Source of the DNA: JAZTZP01 sp045637525 | GTDB taxonomy: Bacteria; Bacillota; Clostridia; UBA1381 | Reading direction: 5' to 3' | Length of the DNA: 26,736 nucleotides | Assembly (NCBI GenBank): GCA_045637525.1 | Contig: JAZTZP010000111.1 | Span: 1 to 26,736, forward strand | Part shown: positions 1 to 9,122 of the stretch, piece after piece | Position numbering within the stretch: the first letter of the stretch is position 1 | Layout of the letters: every line of letters begins with the position of its first letter | Notes under the pieces: generated by a model | Databases searched by the model: none | Told to the model about the DNA's origin: nothing | The model's input: only the letters and a program-made list of their open reading frames with translations | Made by a program: the position numbers and the translations under genes

Positions 1-841
1 ACTGTGAAGCACCTATATCTGAATTTGCTATACCCTGTCCGGCTATTATAGTCTCTCCCGAAGATGTTGTTGTAACTTTTAATCTTGTCGGATTTATTTC
101 CTCGCCCTCAAAACGTCTTGTAAGTGAAGTATCTACTGCAACTGAAGTAACAAAAACCGTTTCACTCGCAGCCGTAAAGAGATTTTCTCCGGCTGTAAGT
201 GCCATATCTATTGTATATGAATGCTCCGCTCCGTCAAGTGCCGGATTATTTATTTTATATGCATTACCGCCTGTTACAAGCGTTACACTGTCCGAGCCAA
301 CAGTTCCCGAAGGTGCTGTATATGTAACCTTTACCGGATATGTTCCGCTCTCTTCTACGTTTATCTTAAGTTCTTCAATTTCGCTAAGCTCCATATAATC
401 GCCGTACAGATTTAAACCATCATCTGTATATACACTTACTACATATTCGCCTGCATCTGCAATATCAACAGTTGTTGTATAAACCGAACAGATTTCAGTT
501 GACGGATCTGAACTGAAATCTATTGCCGTTGCAGTAAATTTGCCTATCTCTGAATCCTCTGCATATAAGAACACCTCAGCAGCATCATATGAACAATAGC
601 CGTAGTTCAGACGATACTGACCCGGCTCTGAAACATTAAAGGTATATTTCAGATTACCGCCCCTTAAGCCTTCAAAGCTGTCATCAACTGTTTCATCAGC
701 TGCAAAATCATTCAAAGCTGAATTTTCAGCCTCTACACGAAGCTTTGCCGCCGCGTATCCGGGAATATTCCATAACGCGGAAGCCATTCCCAAAGCAACC
801 GTTAAACTGATTACTTTCTTTGTAAGTTTAGTTTTTCTCAT
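1..841 (-). CDS. Exported CBM6/35-like surface protein, 3' end outside window
   Basis: The frame is open from an ATG at 841 to the window edge (280 codons read, C-terminus missing). The start is set by an AGGTGAG ribosome binding site about 6 bases upstream. Residues 1-31 form a signal peptide (Lys-rich start, hydrophobic core, Ala-rich cleavage area). Residues 34-150 begin with VEAEN and end in a GDYMEL strand, the usual look of a CBM6/CBM35-type beta-sandwich, so carbohydrate binding outside the cell is likely. Residues 157-280 are a second module closely similar to residues 1079-1198 of the upstream SLH protein, sharing PALDGAEHSYTID and RRFEGEEINP. It is the last visible gene of the transporter operon, 106 bases after the SLH gene. 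No catalytic domain is visible in the part present, but one could follow outside the window. The domain family is inferred by eye. Confidence 0.8.
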   Translation of the reverse strand, partial: MRKTKLTKKVISLTVALGMASALWNIPGYAAAKLRVEAENSALNDFAADETVDDSFEGLRGGNLKYTFNVSEPGQYRLNYGYCSYDAAEVFLYAEDSEIGKFTATAIDFSSDPSTEICSVYTTTVDIADAGEYVVSVYTDDGLNLYGDYMELSEIEELKINVEESGTYPVKVTYTAPSGTVGSDSVTLVTGGNAYKINNPALDGAEHSYTIDMALTAGENLFTAASETVFVTSVAVDTSLTRRFEGEEINPTRLKVTTTSSGETIIAGQGIANSDIGASQ

Positions 842-881
842 TTTTAACTCACCTTTCCTTTTTGTTTTATTTTTATTTAAC

Positions 882-926
882 CGGTAACAGACCCGGATAT
901 CCTGTAACTTCCAAAATCTGTTACCG
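882..926. repeat. 10-bp inverted repeat between two surface-protein genes
   Basis: CGGTAACAGA (882-891) and TCTGTTACCG (917-926) are perfectly complementary with a 25-base loop. They lie in the 106-base gap between the SLH gene and the next CBM-like gene. On the transcribed minus strand the hairpin is followed by A-rich rather than T-rich sequence, so it is not a standard terminator. It could be an RNA processing or stabilising hairpin, or an operator. Confidence 0.4.
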
Positions 927-947
927 TTTATTTTACTTTAAATGCTT

Positions 948-3900
948 TTAATCAGCCGGAGTAAACTCAATGTAATCAACATTTGCATAATTCCAGCATT
1001 CAAGATATATTGTATTTTCTCCCTCTTCAAGAGCAATAGTAAAGGTTCTTATCCCGAATGTATTTTCATTTGAGGTATTACCAACCCTTACGCCGCCAAG
1101 AGCCAAAACCTGTTCGTCCGTCGGAGCGTGTACAAGCTGACTTCCCTCAGGAATATTTGCAAACGCACTCATCATTCTTCCCCATGCAGTAGCAAGACGT
1201 ATACTTACTGTATACGCTCCGTCACGAGGAGCACGATAAGTAAATACATGATATTGAGATAACCCGAGCTCAGAATTTGCAATTCCTTTTGCAGCAACAG
1301 TTCCATTTTTGTTATATAAGGTTGACGGATTAATTTCCTCACCTTCAAAACGTCGTGTTTCCGATAAATCTATTTCGGCACCAAGTACATCTGCTGTTGC
1401 GCTCGTAACAACAAACTCATTCTCGCCTTCTCGAAGCTCTATATCTATCGTATATGAATGTTCAGCTCCGTCAAGTGCCGGATAGTTTATCTTATACGAT
1501 TTTTCACGGTTTGAAAGAATAATGCTGTCTGTTCCTACATCTGCCGCCGGCGCTGTATATGTAATACTTACAGGATATATTCCGGCTTCTTCTGCTATCA
1601 GATTTATCGATGGCGGAGCAGTGATTTCCAAATAGTCAACATACATAGAATTATTTGCCGCTATTGTAATATCATTTTCTCCCTTATCAAGATAGAAACT
1701 GTATTCCGCAATTTTCCATCCCGTTTCTTCTGCCATAACCGATTTTCTTTCATAGCTTTCCATTCCGTTAACATCTACCGTAAAGCTTTCAGCCTCCGCA
1801 CCTGCCGGATAATATCTCACCTTCATCAGATATGCGCCGCTCTTCGGCGAATATATTCCTGAAAGCGTGAGATTTCTGTTTAACAGCGGAGTATGCTTTC
1901 CTGATGCATCTTCGATCTCATTCACACCCTCACCGAGCAGTAAATCAGCTTCCTGTCTTCCGCCACTGATTTTATTGATATTCTCAATTATCTCTACAAC
2001 CCTTTCAGCAGTTAAAGCTTCAATTTCTGTATAATACTCCAAAGCATCTGTATATTTATATAAATACTCCTCCTCAGCATTTTTTGCTCCCACTGCTAAA
2101 AGTGTTTCATAAGTTATATCCCTGGCTGAATCATTAATCTGTGCGAGTACCGCTTCATCACAGCCGTCAAGCTCTGATAAATAATCTCTTACGATATACA
2201 CGCTGTATTCTTCAAAATTACCGGCCTCCGCCACAAATCTGATATCTGCTTTAGTTTCAAAGTCAGGCAATTCTATTTCCTTTGATGTGCAAGCCTCCGA
2301 ATTAATATAAATTTGTGCACATTCGGCTTCTACATTAAGAACTGATGTGCCCGCCGGCTCTTTCAGCTTTAATATATAATCGTTGCTTCCGCTGTACGGT
2401 GACGAAACAAGCTCATATTCTTCCGAAAGATACACTCTTTTGTTTGTAATAGAGGTGTCCTGTTTATACAGTGCAATAGCTTTTATTCCGAGTGTACCGT
2501 TCAGCTTCAGGCAAAGCTGATACCTGCCGGCACTCCCCGCAGTAAATTCATATTCATGATTACTCTCTCCAACAGTCGGACGTCCGCTGCCAATATCATA
2601 TACACTTCCGTCTTCTCCGATAAGACTAAGTGCAAACCTCGGTCTTGCACCCACAACTATTCCGTCCAGGCTGACAGTAATTTTTTCATCCTTCTGCAGG
2701 GAAACAAATTCATCATATACAATGGAATTATCAGAACTGCTGTTTGTAAAGGTATATATTCCGTTATTAACTGCATATTGAACATCCGTAAGCGTATATC
2801 CACTAAGCCCGTCATTAAAATACATATTCTTTATATGGTTGCCATCCTTGCTGTTTCTTGTAACAGTAACCGTATATGTATTTTCACTTGTTCCATCTTC
2901 GGATTTCACCTTGATTATGCAGGTATTCACCCCGTGTATGAGGTTTAGTCTGTATGAGCTTTGCGAATCTGAAGATGTTGAATTAACCGTCACAGTCGAG
3001 CCCGTTACAGCATCAGTATATATATCAACACTTTCGATGTGTTCATCCACCAAAACCTCATATTCAAATGTGTCCTTTGTAACATCTGATTTTATAAGAT
3101 TGAGATTTTGCAAATACTGTTCGTCATTTTTCACCTCAAGCTTATTAAGATATGCCGATTTAGCGTTTACTTCAGCTACTGTCTCCTGTATCTGTGAATA
3201 AGTTAAGTCTGCACCGTTTTCAGCTTTAAGTGCAGTAAGTGCACTATTGTATTCATCAACACAAATCATATTCACATTATGAATATTCAGATTTTCAAAA
3301 TCCGCTACTGTAAGAGAACCTACAGACTCATTAAAGCTTGCCAGCATCTCTGATGTAACCTCAGCCGGACGTACTACCTTTATTGTATAAGAAGCAACAA
3401 CTTTAAGGCCGTAATACAAATCAAATGTAAATGTATTTTCTCCGGATGTAATTCCGCTAAGGACATATTCACCGCCTGAGGAAACAACATTCTCGCCCTG
3501 CATACAATCACAGCTACCCGGATATGTAAGCATAATGCCCACACTGTCCATACCCGGAGCAATATCAAGCGTATACTCTTTTACATTCGCTGAAAACTTC
3601 GGTGAAAGCTCACAGTATTTTGAATCTGAAACAGTTAAACTTGTCAGCGTATGACTTGCACTGCCGCCGGAGGACGAACCACCGCCGCCCGATGAGCCGC
3701 CTGACGATGAACCTCCACCGCCCGACGAACCTCCACCGCCCGATGAGCCACCTGAGGATGAACCTCCGCCTGCGGAAACATTTCCGGCATTACCCGGTTT
3801 TCCGCTGTAACTTTCGTTTTTATTCTTATTCTCAGTCTCAGCCTCAGGCTCGCTGTTCACCTCCACACCGTCAAGCGATGTGAGTTTATCCGCTTCAACA

Positions 3901-4844
3901 CCAACATTACTCTTTACATATACCTTTATTTCCGGAATATTTCCTCCGGTATAGTCAATGGCTCTGAGATTTGTTTTTGTTTTTAATATAATTAAATCGA
4001 GCTTTGTATCACCTGAAAGCACAGCCTCAATTTCATTTATGCCGCAGGTAATAAAAGTCTTTGCCGAAGTATTTTCAAGCTTTATATTAGCTCCCTCACC
4101 GCCGCAGTAAACTATATTGCCGCCAACCATACAGCTTTCAAATACAATGCCGTCTCTTGCTACTGCGTCTGTGATATAAACATTACCTGTCACCGTTGTA
4201 TTAATAACCTTAGTATTCTTTGTTATGATAAGATTGCCCTCATATTGAGCATCTTCTATGTTTTCATAGCTTTCGGTTACATTATTTAAAATATTCATAA
4301 GAACAGTAGCAACCTCGGCACGGGTAATATATTTCTCACCGCCAAACGAGCCGTCTTCAAAACCGTTCATTATCCCCTGATTTGCCACAGCACAAACGCT
4401 TGCTTTTGCCCAATCGGGAACTGATGACAAGTCTCTAAATGTTGCAGCCGTTTCATTATCGCCGCAGAATATTCTGTTAAGAATTACTGCTGATTCCTGA
4501 CGTGTAATAAAATCCTCAGGTCGAAAACTCCCGTCACTGTCTCCGTTAACATAACCGGAGTTCGCCGACACCTGTACCGCATTGCGGTACCAGGCATCAG
4601 CTTTTACATCCTTAAATTCTTTTTCGCCTGCAATATATACGCCCGTCACTCTGTTTATAACGGTACAGAATTCTGCTCTGGTAATGTTTCTTTCCGGTGA
4701 AAAATCACCGTTTTCATCACCTTGCATATAACCGTTCTCGGTTACAAACTGCAACGAAGCATCATACCATGCCGCATTTATCAGCGTAATATTGGAAGAA
4801 AATATTGCATAAGCAATAATCAGTGCTATAATTTTTTTCAGCAT
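948..4844 (-). CDS. SLH-anchored cadherin-like/CBM-like surface protein (1298 aa)
   Basis: This is a cell-surface protein, probably a carbohydrate-binding or scaffold protein held on the wall by SLH domains; no catalytic domain is recognised. Residues 1-24 are a signal peptide. Three SLH repeats follow at about 25-67, 77-125 and 135-187, each ending in an ITR(A/Q)E-type motif. Residues 200-300 are rich in short beta strands, and 359-396 are a Gly/Ser linker. Cadherin-like beta-sandwich modules appear at about 399-491, 566-663 and 803-887. Helical spacers sit at about 497-565 and 890-962. CBM6/35-like modules occupy about 965-1076 (ending YVDYLEI) and 1197-1296 (ending NVDYIEF). The 1079-1198 module is repeated in the next gene downstream. 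The ATG is preceded by AGAGGGGGA in the 12-base gap after the GH74-like gene, which implies one transcript. Domain names are by-eye assignments. Confidence 0.88.
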   Translation of the reverse strand: MLKKIIALIIAYAIFSSNITLINAAWYDASLQFVTENGYMQGDENGDFSPERNITRAEFCTVINRVTGVYIAGEKEFKDVKADAWYRNAVQVSANSGYVNGDSDGSFRPEDFITRQESAVILNRIFCGDNETAATFRDLSSVPDWAKASVCAVANQGIMNGFEDGSFGGEKYITRAEVATVLMNILNNVTESYENIEDAQYEGNLIITKNTKVINTTVTGNVYITDAVARDGIVFESCMVGGNIVYCGGEGANIKLENTSAKTFITCGINEIEAVLSGDTKLDLIILKTKTNLRAIDYTGGNIPEIKVYVKSNVGVEADKLTSLDGVEVNSEPEAETENKNKNESYSGKPGNAGNVSAGGGSSSGGSSGGGGSSGGGGSSSGGSSGGGGSSSGGSASHTLTSLTVSDSKYCELSPKFSANVKEYTLDIAPGMDSVGIMLTYPGSCDCMQGENVVSSGGEYVLSGITSGENTFTFDLYYGLKVVASYTIKVVRPAEVTSEMLASFNESVGSLTVADFENLNIHNVNMICVDEYNSALTALKAENGADLTYSQIQETVAEVNAKSAYLNKLEVKNDEQYLQNLNLIKSDVTKDTFEYEVLVDEHIESVDIYTDAVTGSTVTVNSTSSDSQSSYRLNLIHGVNTCIIKVKSEDGTSENTYTVTVTRNSKDGNHIKNMYFNDGLSGYTLTDVQYAVNNGIYTFTNSSSDNSIVYDEFVSLQKDEKITVSLDGIVVGARPRFALSLIGEDGSVYDIGSGRPTVGESNHEYEFTAGSAGRYQLCLKLNGTLGIKAIALYKQDTSITNKRVYLSEEYELVSSPYSGSNDYILKLKEPAGTSVLNVEAECAQIYINSEACTSKEIELPDFETKADIRFVAEAGNFEEYSVYIVRDYLSELDGCDEAVLAQINDSARDITYETLLAVGAKNAEEEYLYKYTDALEYYTEIEALTAERVVEIIENINKISGGRQEADLLLGEGVNEIEDASGKHTPLLNRNLTLSGIYSPKSGAYLMKVRYYPAGAEAESFTVDVNGMESYERKSVMAEETGWKIAEYSFYLDKGENDITIAANNSMYVDYLEITAPPSINLIAEEAGIYPVSITYTAPAADVGTDSIILSNREKSYKINYPALDGAEHSYTIDIELREGENEFVVTSATADVLGAEIDLSETRRFEGEEINPSTLYNKNGTVAAKGIANSELGLSQYHVFTYRAPRDGAYTVSIRLATAWGRMMSAFANIPEGSQLVHAPTDEQVLALGGVRVGNTSNENTFGIRTFTIALEEGENTIYLECWNYANVDYIEFTPAD
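3657..3770 (-). repeat. Gly/Ser linker-coding tandem repeat
   Basis: The DNA coding residues 359-396 of the SLH protein is GC-richer than its surroundings. It is made of repeated GGC/GGA/TCG-type codons giving GGGGSS and SSGGSS units. It separates the wall-anchoring half from the cadherin/CBM half, as a flexible linker would. Such tracts can change length by slippage. Confidence 0.75.
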
Positions 4845-4856
4845 AAAATCCCCCTC

Positions 4857-7800
4857 TTACTTGAATATAACTGTGCCGAAGTTTTGTGTATTCGTATAGT
4901 TTGCACTGTCTGCACACCAACCTATGATACTTGTTCTTGTTTCCTCGTCCGTATCACAGTCGTTTATACTTATATCTGCGTTAAACTTAAGTCCCGGTGA
5001 ATAGCTAAGATTAATTTCCGAAAGCGGTATCTTAGCTTCAATTATGTAGCCCGTTTCCGTAAGCTTAACTACGGACTCCACACCTTCAACAAAAGAATTT
5101 TTAGTGCAGTTAAATACATTATTATTAACCAGATCAAGTCTCAACTGACGGTCAAGAGCATCATATTTACCAGAACGATTTCCCTCCGGATCAATGCAAA
5201 TCTCAACCGAATCAATCTGATACGCCGATTTTGTCGGATCTTTTACCTCCGTTACATAGTTGTCAAAAACTTCTATGCCAATATAAAGATAATTACTGTC
5301 TGCCATCAGACCGAATTTTGCAGTATCCTCGGTTTTACCACTGTAAATCTTGTTGATTGTTCTGTCAAGATGCCAGCCACTCTCATCAAAGCTTCCGTCA
5401 ATAACCGCACTTCCGCCATATACATACGCCTCATCCGGTTCATTGGAATATTCATATGTCGGATTAAATGATACAATATATTCATGCTCTGATACGTTAC
5501 CCATCGAATCCTTTGTGTTCAGCTTTATCGGATTTTCTCCCTCTTTTAAAGCTACGGCTACTGTAAATTCACCTGCACCGACTGCAATTAAATCCGCCGA
5601 ATCATTAACCGTAACAGTCGCATCTTCATTAATTGTTCCTCTAAGTGTATAGAATGCGTCTTCAGTTACATTTGAACTTATAAAATTAACCGTGGGTGCT
5701 GTTGTATCAGCAATCACTTTTACAGTCTTTTGGGCACTATTACCTTTTTCATCCTTTGCCTCAATTAAAAATTCATTTTCACCTTCAATAAGATTTACAA
5801 AATGTCTGAAGCTGTTATTAACAGAATTTACGCTTACTGGCTGCGAATTAATCAAAACCTCACTACCGGAGAAATTTATATTTCCGATGATTTCATATGT
5901 ATGACTTCCGACTACAGCATAATCCTCTGTTGTTTTAATTCCAACATAATCAGGATTATATGTTACAGTTACATTCTGCTCACTTCTGTTGCCTAAAACT
6001 TCACTTCCGCCTGTGATTCTGATATTATTCTCTCCCTCTTTAAGAGTTAAATCACAACTGAATTTAAAATTACTGTCAGTTTTTACACGTGTTGTCTGTC
6101 CGTTTATACTAACATCAAATTCAATCTCACGGTCACTATTACCGCTGAGAGTGAGTTTTTCATCTCTTACAACAGGATCGACATCATCAAGCATAATATT
6201 TACAGGTCTGAAATCGCCGTCCTTCGGCATACCAATGTAAACACCTCTTCCGCCTGTTCCTGCATATACTACACCGAAACGGTTTTTATCTCCCTCAACA
6301 GTAGTTATGCTCACATAACCGTTGCACTGATAATCATCAATTTTAACCCATGTCTTTCCTAAGTCGGTTGAACGAAACATTCCGACTTCATTATATACTC
6401 TGCCGTAAACAAACAGCGTGTCGTATTCGGAATAAGGAGCTTTTTTGCCTATACCGAATCTTTCTGCCTTTTGCACATTATCAACCTTTGTAAATGTTTG
6501 CGCATGATCCTTTGAAATATACAGACCGTTATTACCCAAAGCAAGACCTATAAAACCTACATTTGTTGAAAAATTTCTTAAAACATATGCCGAACTGCCG
6601 GCCGTAAAAGCTTCTGTTTCTTTAAAATTCTTGCCATCGTCACTACTCTCATAAAACTTACCGGTTACTGCATCTATATAATAGAAATAACCGTTTTTAT
6701 GATTATCGGCAATCATAGCGATGTAGTTTCCGTAAGCAGCACTGTTTGAAACATTAAGATTAACCTGTTCCCATGTTTTACCCAAATCCTCTGTACGCCA
6801 CAACGGCCTTCCGTCACGAGGTGCAGCAATGAAAGTAGGCATACCGTTTTTATTCATACCGCTTGAAAGAGCTATATGTCCCCAATATTCGTTGTCTTCA
6901 CTATTGGGCTTTTTGGGAATTGTTTCAAACATTGTATATGTTCTTCCTCCATCAAGCGAATATCCGGATTTACCGCTACCCTCCTGGTAGCGTGCATGTC
7001 CGCCCGAAATTGCAATTATATTCTGATTTGAAAAACAATATGTAAGTGCATGACCTGAAACATTCATTGGAAATGTTTCTTGCTCCTCAGGATACTTAAA
7101 CGGATGGTCTACAGTAACCTGCCCCATATCCATAGCACATTCATAATATCCTTCAAAATCCTCCGAACATATAATCTGAGTTACACAAATTTGCTCATAT
7201 CCGCGACCGATATTATCCCATACCAGATCCTTTGCGGTCGTATCAGAGCATCGGTATGTGGCAAACCAGTCTCCGAACCATACACTTTTTTCACTTTTCG
7301 GATCAAATGTCAGCATACATATATGCTGTGCAAACGAATAGTGAGAATCCGGAAAATTAACTGTAGCATTCTGAAACAGATTTTTCCACGACTTACCGCC
7401 GTCTGAACTGTAGTTTACAGAAAACTCAGTAGCGGCAACAATACATTCGGGATTAATTTGTGATACATCAACATTTACATATGATGAACCTACTCTCGGT
7501 GATATATCAGTCCATTTCCCGTCATCATACTTAAATATTCCATTCTGGGCACCGTTAACATTCCCATGAACTTCACCGTCAACCACAAACGTTGATGACG
7601 ATGCCGCATACACCTCACCTGTCAGAGCTACACGCAGTCCCTGCACCCCCTTTGGGGAGCCGTTCATAAGAGTGAAGCTTCTGCCTCCGTCCTCAGAAAC
7701 ATATATACCATTTTTATAAGATGAAACGTAAACACGTCTCGTTCTGCCGTTTACTGTCCCTGAATTTTTATCCACAGCAATACAGTTTATTGCATTGGAC

Positions 7801-9092
7801 AGATTATATGTTTCAGTTGAAACAAACCCGGGAAGATTTATCTGTGTCCACGTTGGTGCATTATCGAGTACATTTTCCGACACCCATAATCCGTCAGCAA
7901 AGCTGCCTGAATAAAGAACATTTTTATTGTTAGGATCACTTGCCAGCATATAACTTGAAAAGCAACGCTCATATCGTGCCGGACAGTTGGTATTCTGCCA
8001 GGTCTTTCCGCCATCCTCAGTCTTTAAAAGACCACCGGGCTCCTTAAATGCTCTGCCACCGATTTTTGCACTGCCGCACGCAGCAAAAAGAATATTCCTG
8101 TCACCGGGAACTATTGCTACTCCAGCCATAGCCGGTGCCATGGTATCGTCTATACCTTTACCCTCAAACATATACTTATGTCTTCCCATATCGTCATTAT
8201 ATCTGTAAAATCCGCCTACATCGTTTGCCACATATACGTCCTTTGTTACATAGTCAGGAACAGCACTCATAACATATCCGCCCTGCTCAACAGATGTAGT
8301 ATCCCATACATATTCTTCATCCTTTGTATATGAGGATATATTTCTTTCAAATGAATTATTGTAATATTTATTCTCGGTTATGCTCTTATCTGTATTCACT
8401 TGTGCACCAACAGTCATATCGGCACTGTCAGCAGTAAATTCGCCTAAAAGCAGTTCGTCTGTTTCTCCGCCGTCAAGAGAAAAAACCTTATTTACAGAAA
8501 AGTCCTTCCCGTTTATGCTGTAATCAAATTTTACACTGCTGTATCTCATATCCTTATCGCCGTTATTGAGCGTTTTTGCATACAGCTTCACCGTATCACC
8601 CACTGCGAAATTATTCGGACTTGCATACACATTCATAATCCTTAAATCAACAGTATCAACAATCGGACTAAGCTTTACCCTTTGTTTGTTATCTTTCGGA
8701 TTGGCATCGTTAAGCTTCCCGTCCTTGTCCAGTGTCAAGTCAAACTCTATATAACTGTCTGTTACTGTCATACCCGACATTTCAAGAGTTGTTTCTCCGC
8801 CCGGATCGCAGGAAATATGAGCGTGCATACGCTTGTTATTACTGCCACCAAAATCAGCACCGACAAGATTTTCTACTACCCAATGCCACTGCCCAGACGG
8901 CGGTGTCGGAACTGTTCCGTTATTTTTTATTCTTACAAACAGCTCCGGATGATCGCCCGGCTTGAAATTACCGCGACTTAGATATACTTCTTCTATCGAA
9001 ACATCAATATAATCCTCAGATTTTGCATATCCGACAGGAACTAAAAGGTTAAGACATATCAGCACAGCCAAAAACATACTTAAACGTTTCAA
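4857..9092 (-). CDS. Exported GH74-like double beta-propeller glycosidase with Ig-like and CBM9-like domains (1411 aa)
   Basis: This is probably an extracellular beta-glucan or xyloglucan-type hydrolase. Residues 1-24 are a signal peptide. Two CARDB-like modules lie at about 28-141 and 146-250. Residues 262-960 carry at least eight Asp-box-like turns (for example TEDGGKTW near 358, SSDGGKSW near 562, STDLGKTW near 908). That length suits the two seven-bladed propellers of GH74. The segment VYVANDVGGFYRY (about 287-299) matches the family's N-terminal TD(I/V)GG motif, whose Asp is one of two catalytic acids, giving D291 here. I could not confirm the second Asp. Three Ig-like modules with LxEGEN motifs follow (about 965-1210), then a CBM9-like module (about 1221-1411). 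The start is TTG, supported by AGGAGG eight bases upstream; an in-frame ATG lies five codons on. It has no SLH domain of its own. Another propeller family is possible. Confidence 0.83.
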   Translation of the reverse strand: MKRLSMFLAVLICLNLLVPVGYAKSEDYIDVSIEEVYLSRGNFKPGDHPELFVRIKNNGTVPTPPSGQWHWVVENLVGADFGGSNNKRMHAHISCDPGGETTLEMSGMTVTDSYIEFDLTLDKDGKLNDANPKDNKQRVKLSPIVDTVDLRIMNVYASPNNFAVGDTVKLYAKTLNNGDKDMRYSSVKFDYSINGKDFSVNKVFSLDGGETDELLLGEFTADSADMTVGAQVNTDKSITENKYYNNSFERNISSYTKDEEYVWDTTSVEQGGYVMSAVPDYVTKDVYVANDVGGFYRYNDDMGRHKYMFEGKGIDDTMAPAMAGVAIVPGDRNILFAACGSAKIGGRAFKEPGGLLKTEDGGKTWQNTNCPARYERCFSSYMLASDPNNKNVLYSGSFADGLWVSENVLDNAPTWTQINLPGFVSTETYNLSNAINCIAVDKNSGTVNGRTRRVYVSSYKNGIYVSEDGGRSFTLMNGSPKGVQGLRVALTGEVYAASSSTFVVDGEVHGNVNGAQNGIFKYDDGKWTDISPRVGSSYVNVDVSQINPECIVAATEFSVNYSSDGGKSWKNLFQNATVNFPDSHYSFAQHICMLTFDPKSEKSVWFGDWFATYRCSDTTAKDLVWDNIGRGYEQICVTQIICSEDFEGYYECAMDMGQVTVDHPFKYPEEQETFPMNVSGHALTYCFSNQNIIAISGGHARYQEGSGKSGYSLDGGRTYTMFETIPKKPNSEDNEYWGHIALSSGMNKNGMPTFIAAPRDGRPLWRTEDLGKTWEQVNLNVSNSAAYGNYIAMIADNHKNGYFYYIDAVTGKFYESSDDGKNFKETEAFTAGSSAYVLRNFSTNVGFIGLALGNNGLYISKDHAQTFTKVDNVQKAERFGIGKKAPYSEYDTLFVYGRVYNEVGMFRSTDLGKTWVKIDDYQCNGYVSITTVEGDKNRFGVVYAGTGGRGVYIGMPKDGDFRPVNIMLDDVDPVVRDEKLTLSGNSDREIEFDVSINGQTTRVKTDSNFKFSCDLTLKEGENNIRITGGSEVLGNRSEQNVTVTYNPDYVGIKTTEDYAVVGSHTYEIIGNINFSGSEVLINSQPVSVNSVNNSFRHFVNLIEGENEFLIEAKDEKGNSAQKTVKVIADTTAPTVNFISSNVTEDAFYTLRGTINEDATVTVNDSADLIAVGAGEFTVAVALKEGENPIKLNTKDSMGNVSEHEYIVSFNPTYEYSNEPDEAYVYGGSAVIDGSFDESGWHLDRTINKIYSGKTEDTAKFGLMADSNYLYIGIEVFDNYVTEVKDPTKSAYQIDSVEICIDPEGNRSGKYDALDRQLRLDLVNNNVFNCTKNSFVEGVESVVKLTETGYIIEAKIPLSEINLSYSPGLKFNADISINDCDTDEETRTSIIGWCADSANYTNTQNFGTVIFK

Positions 9093-9122
9093 ATAAAATT
9101 CCTCCTAACATTTTTAATTGAA

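Noticed and set aside
882..926. Intrinsic terminator after the SLH gene
   Set aside because: In the direction of transcription the hairpin is followed by A-rich sequence; the T-run is on the opposite strand.
2556..3201. Plus-strand open frames opposite the SLH gene
   Set aside because: They are antisense to a long gene with clear domains and lack protein features; the same holds for all other plus-strand frames seen.
3657..3770. CRISPR-like short repeats
   Set aside because: The repeats are in frame and encode the Gly/Ser linker; there are no unique spacers and no cas genes.
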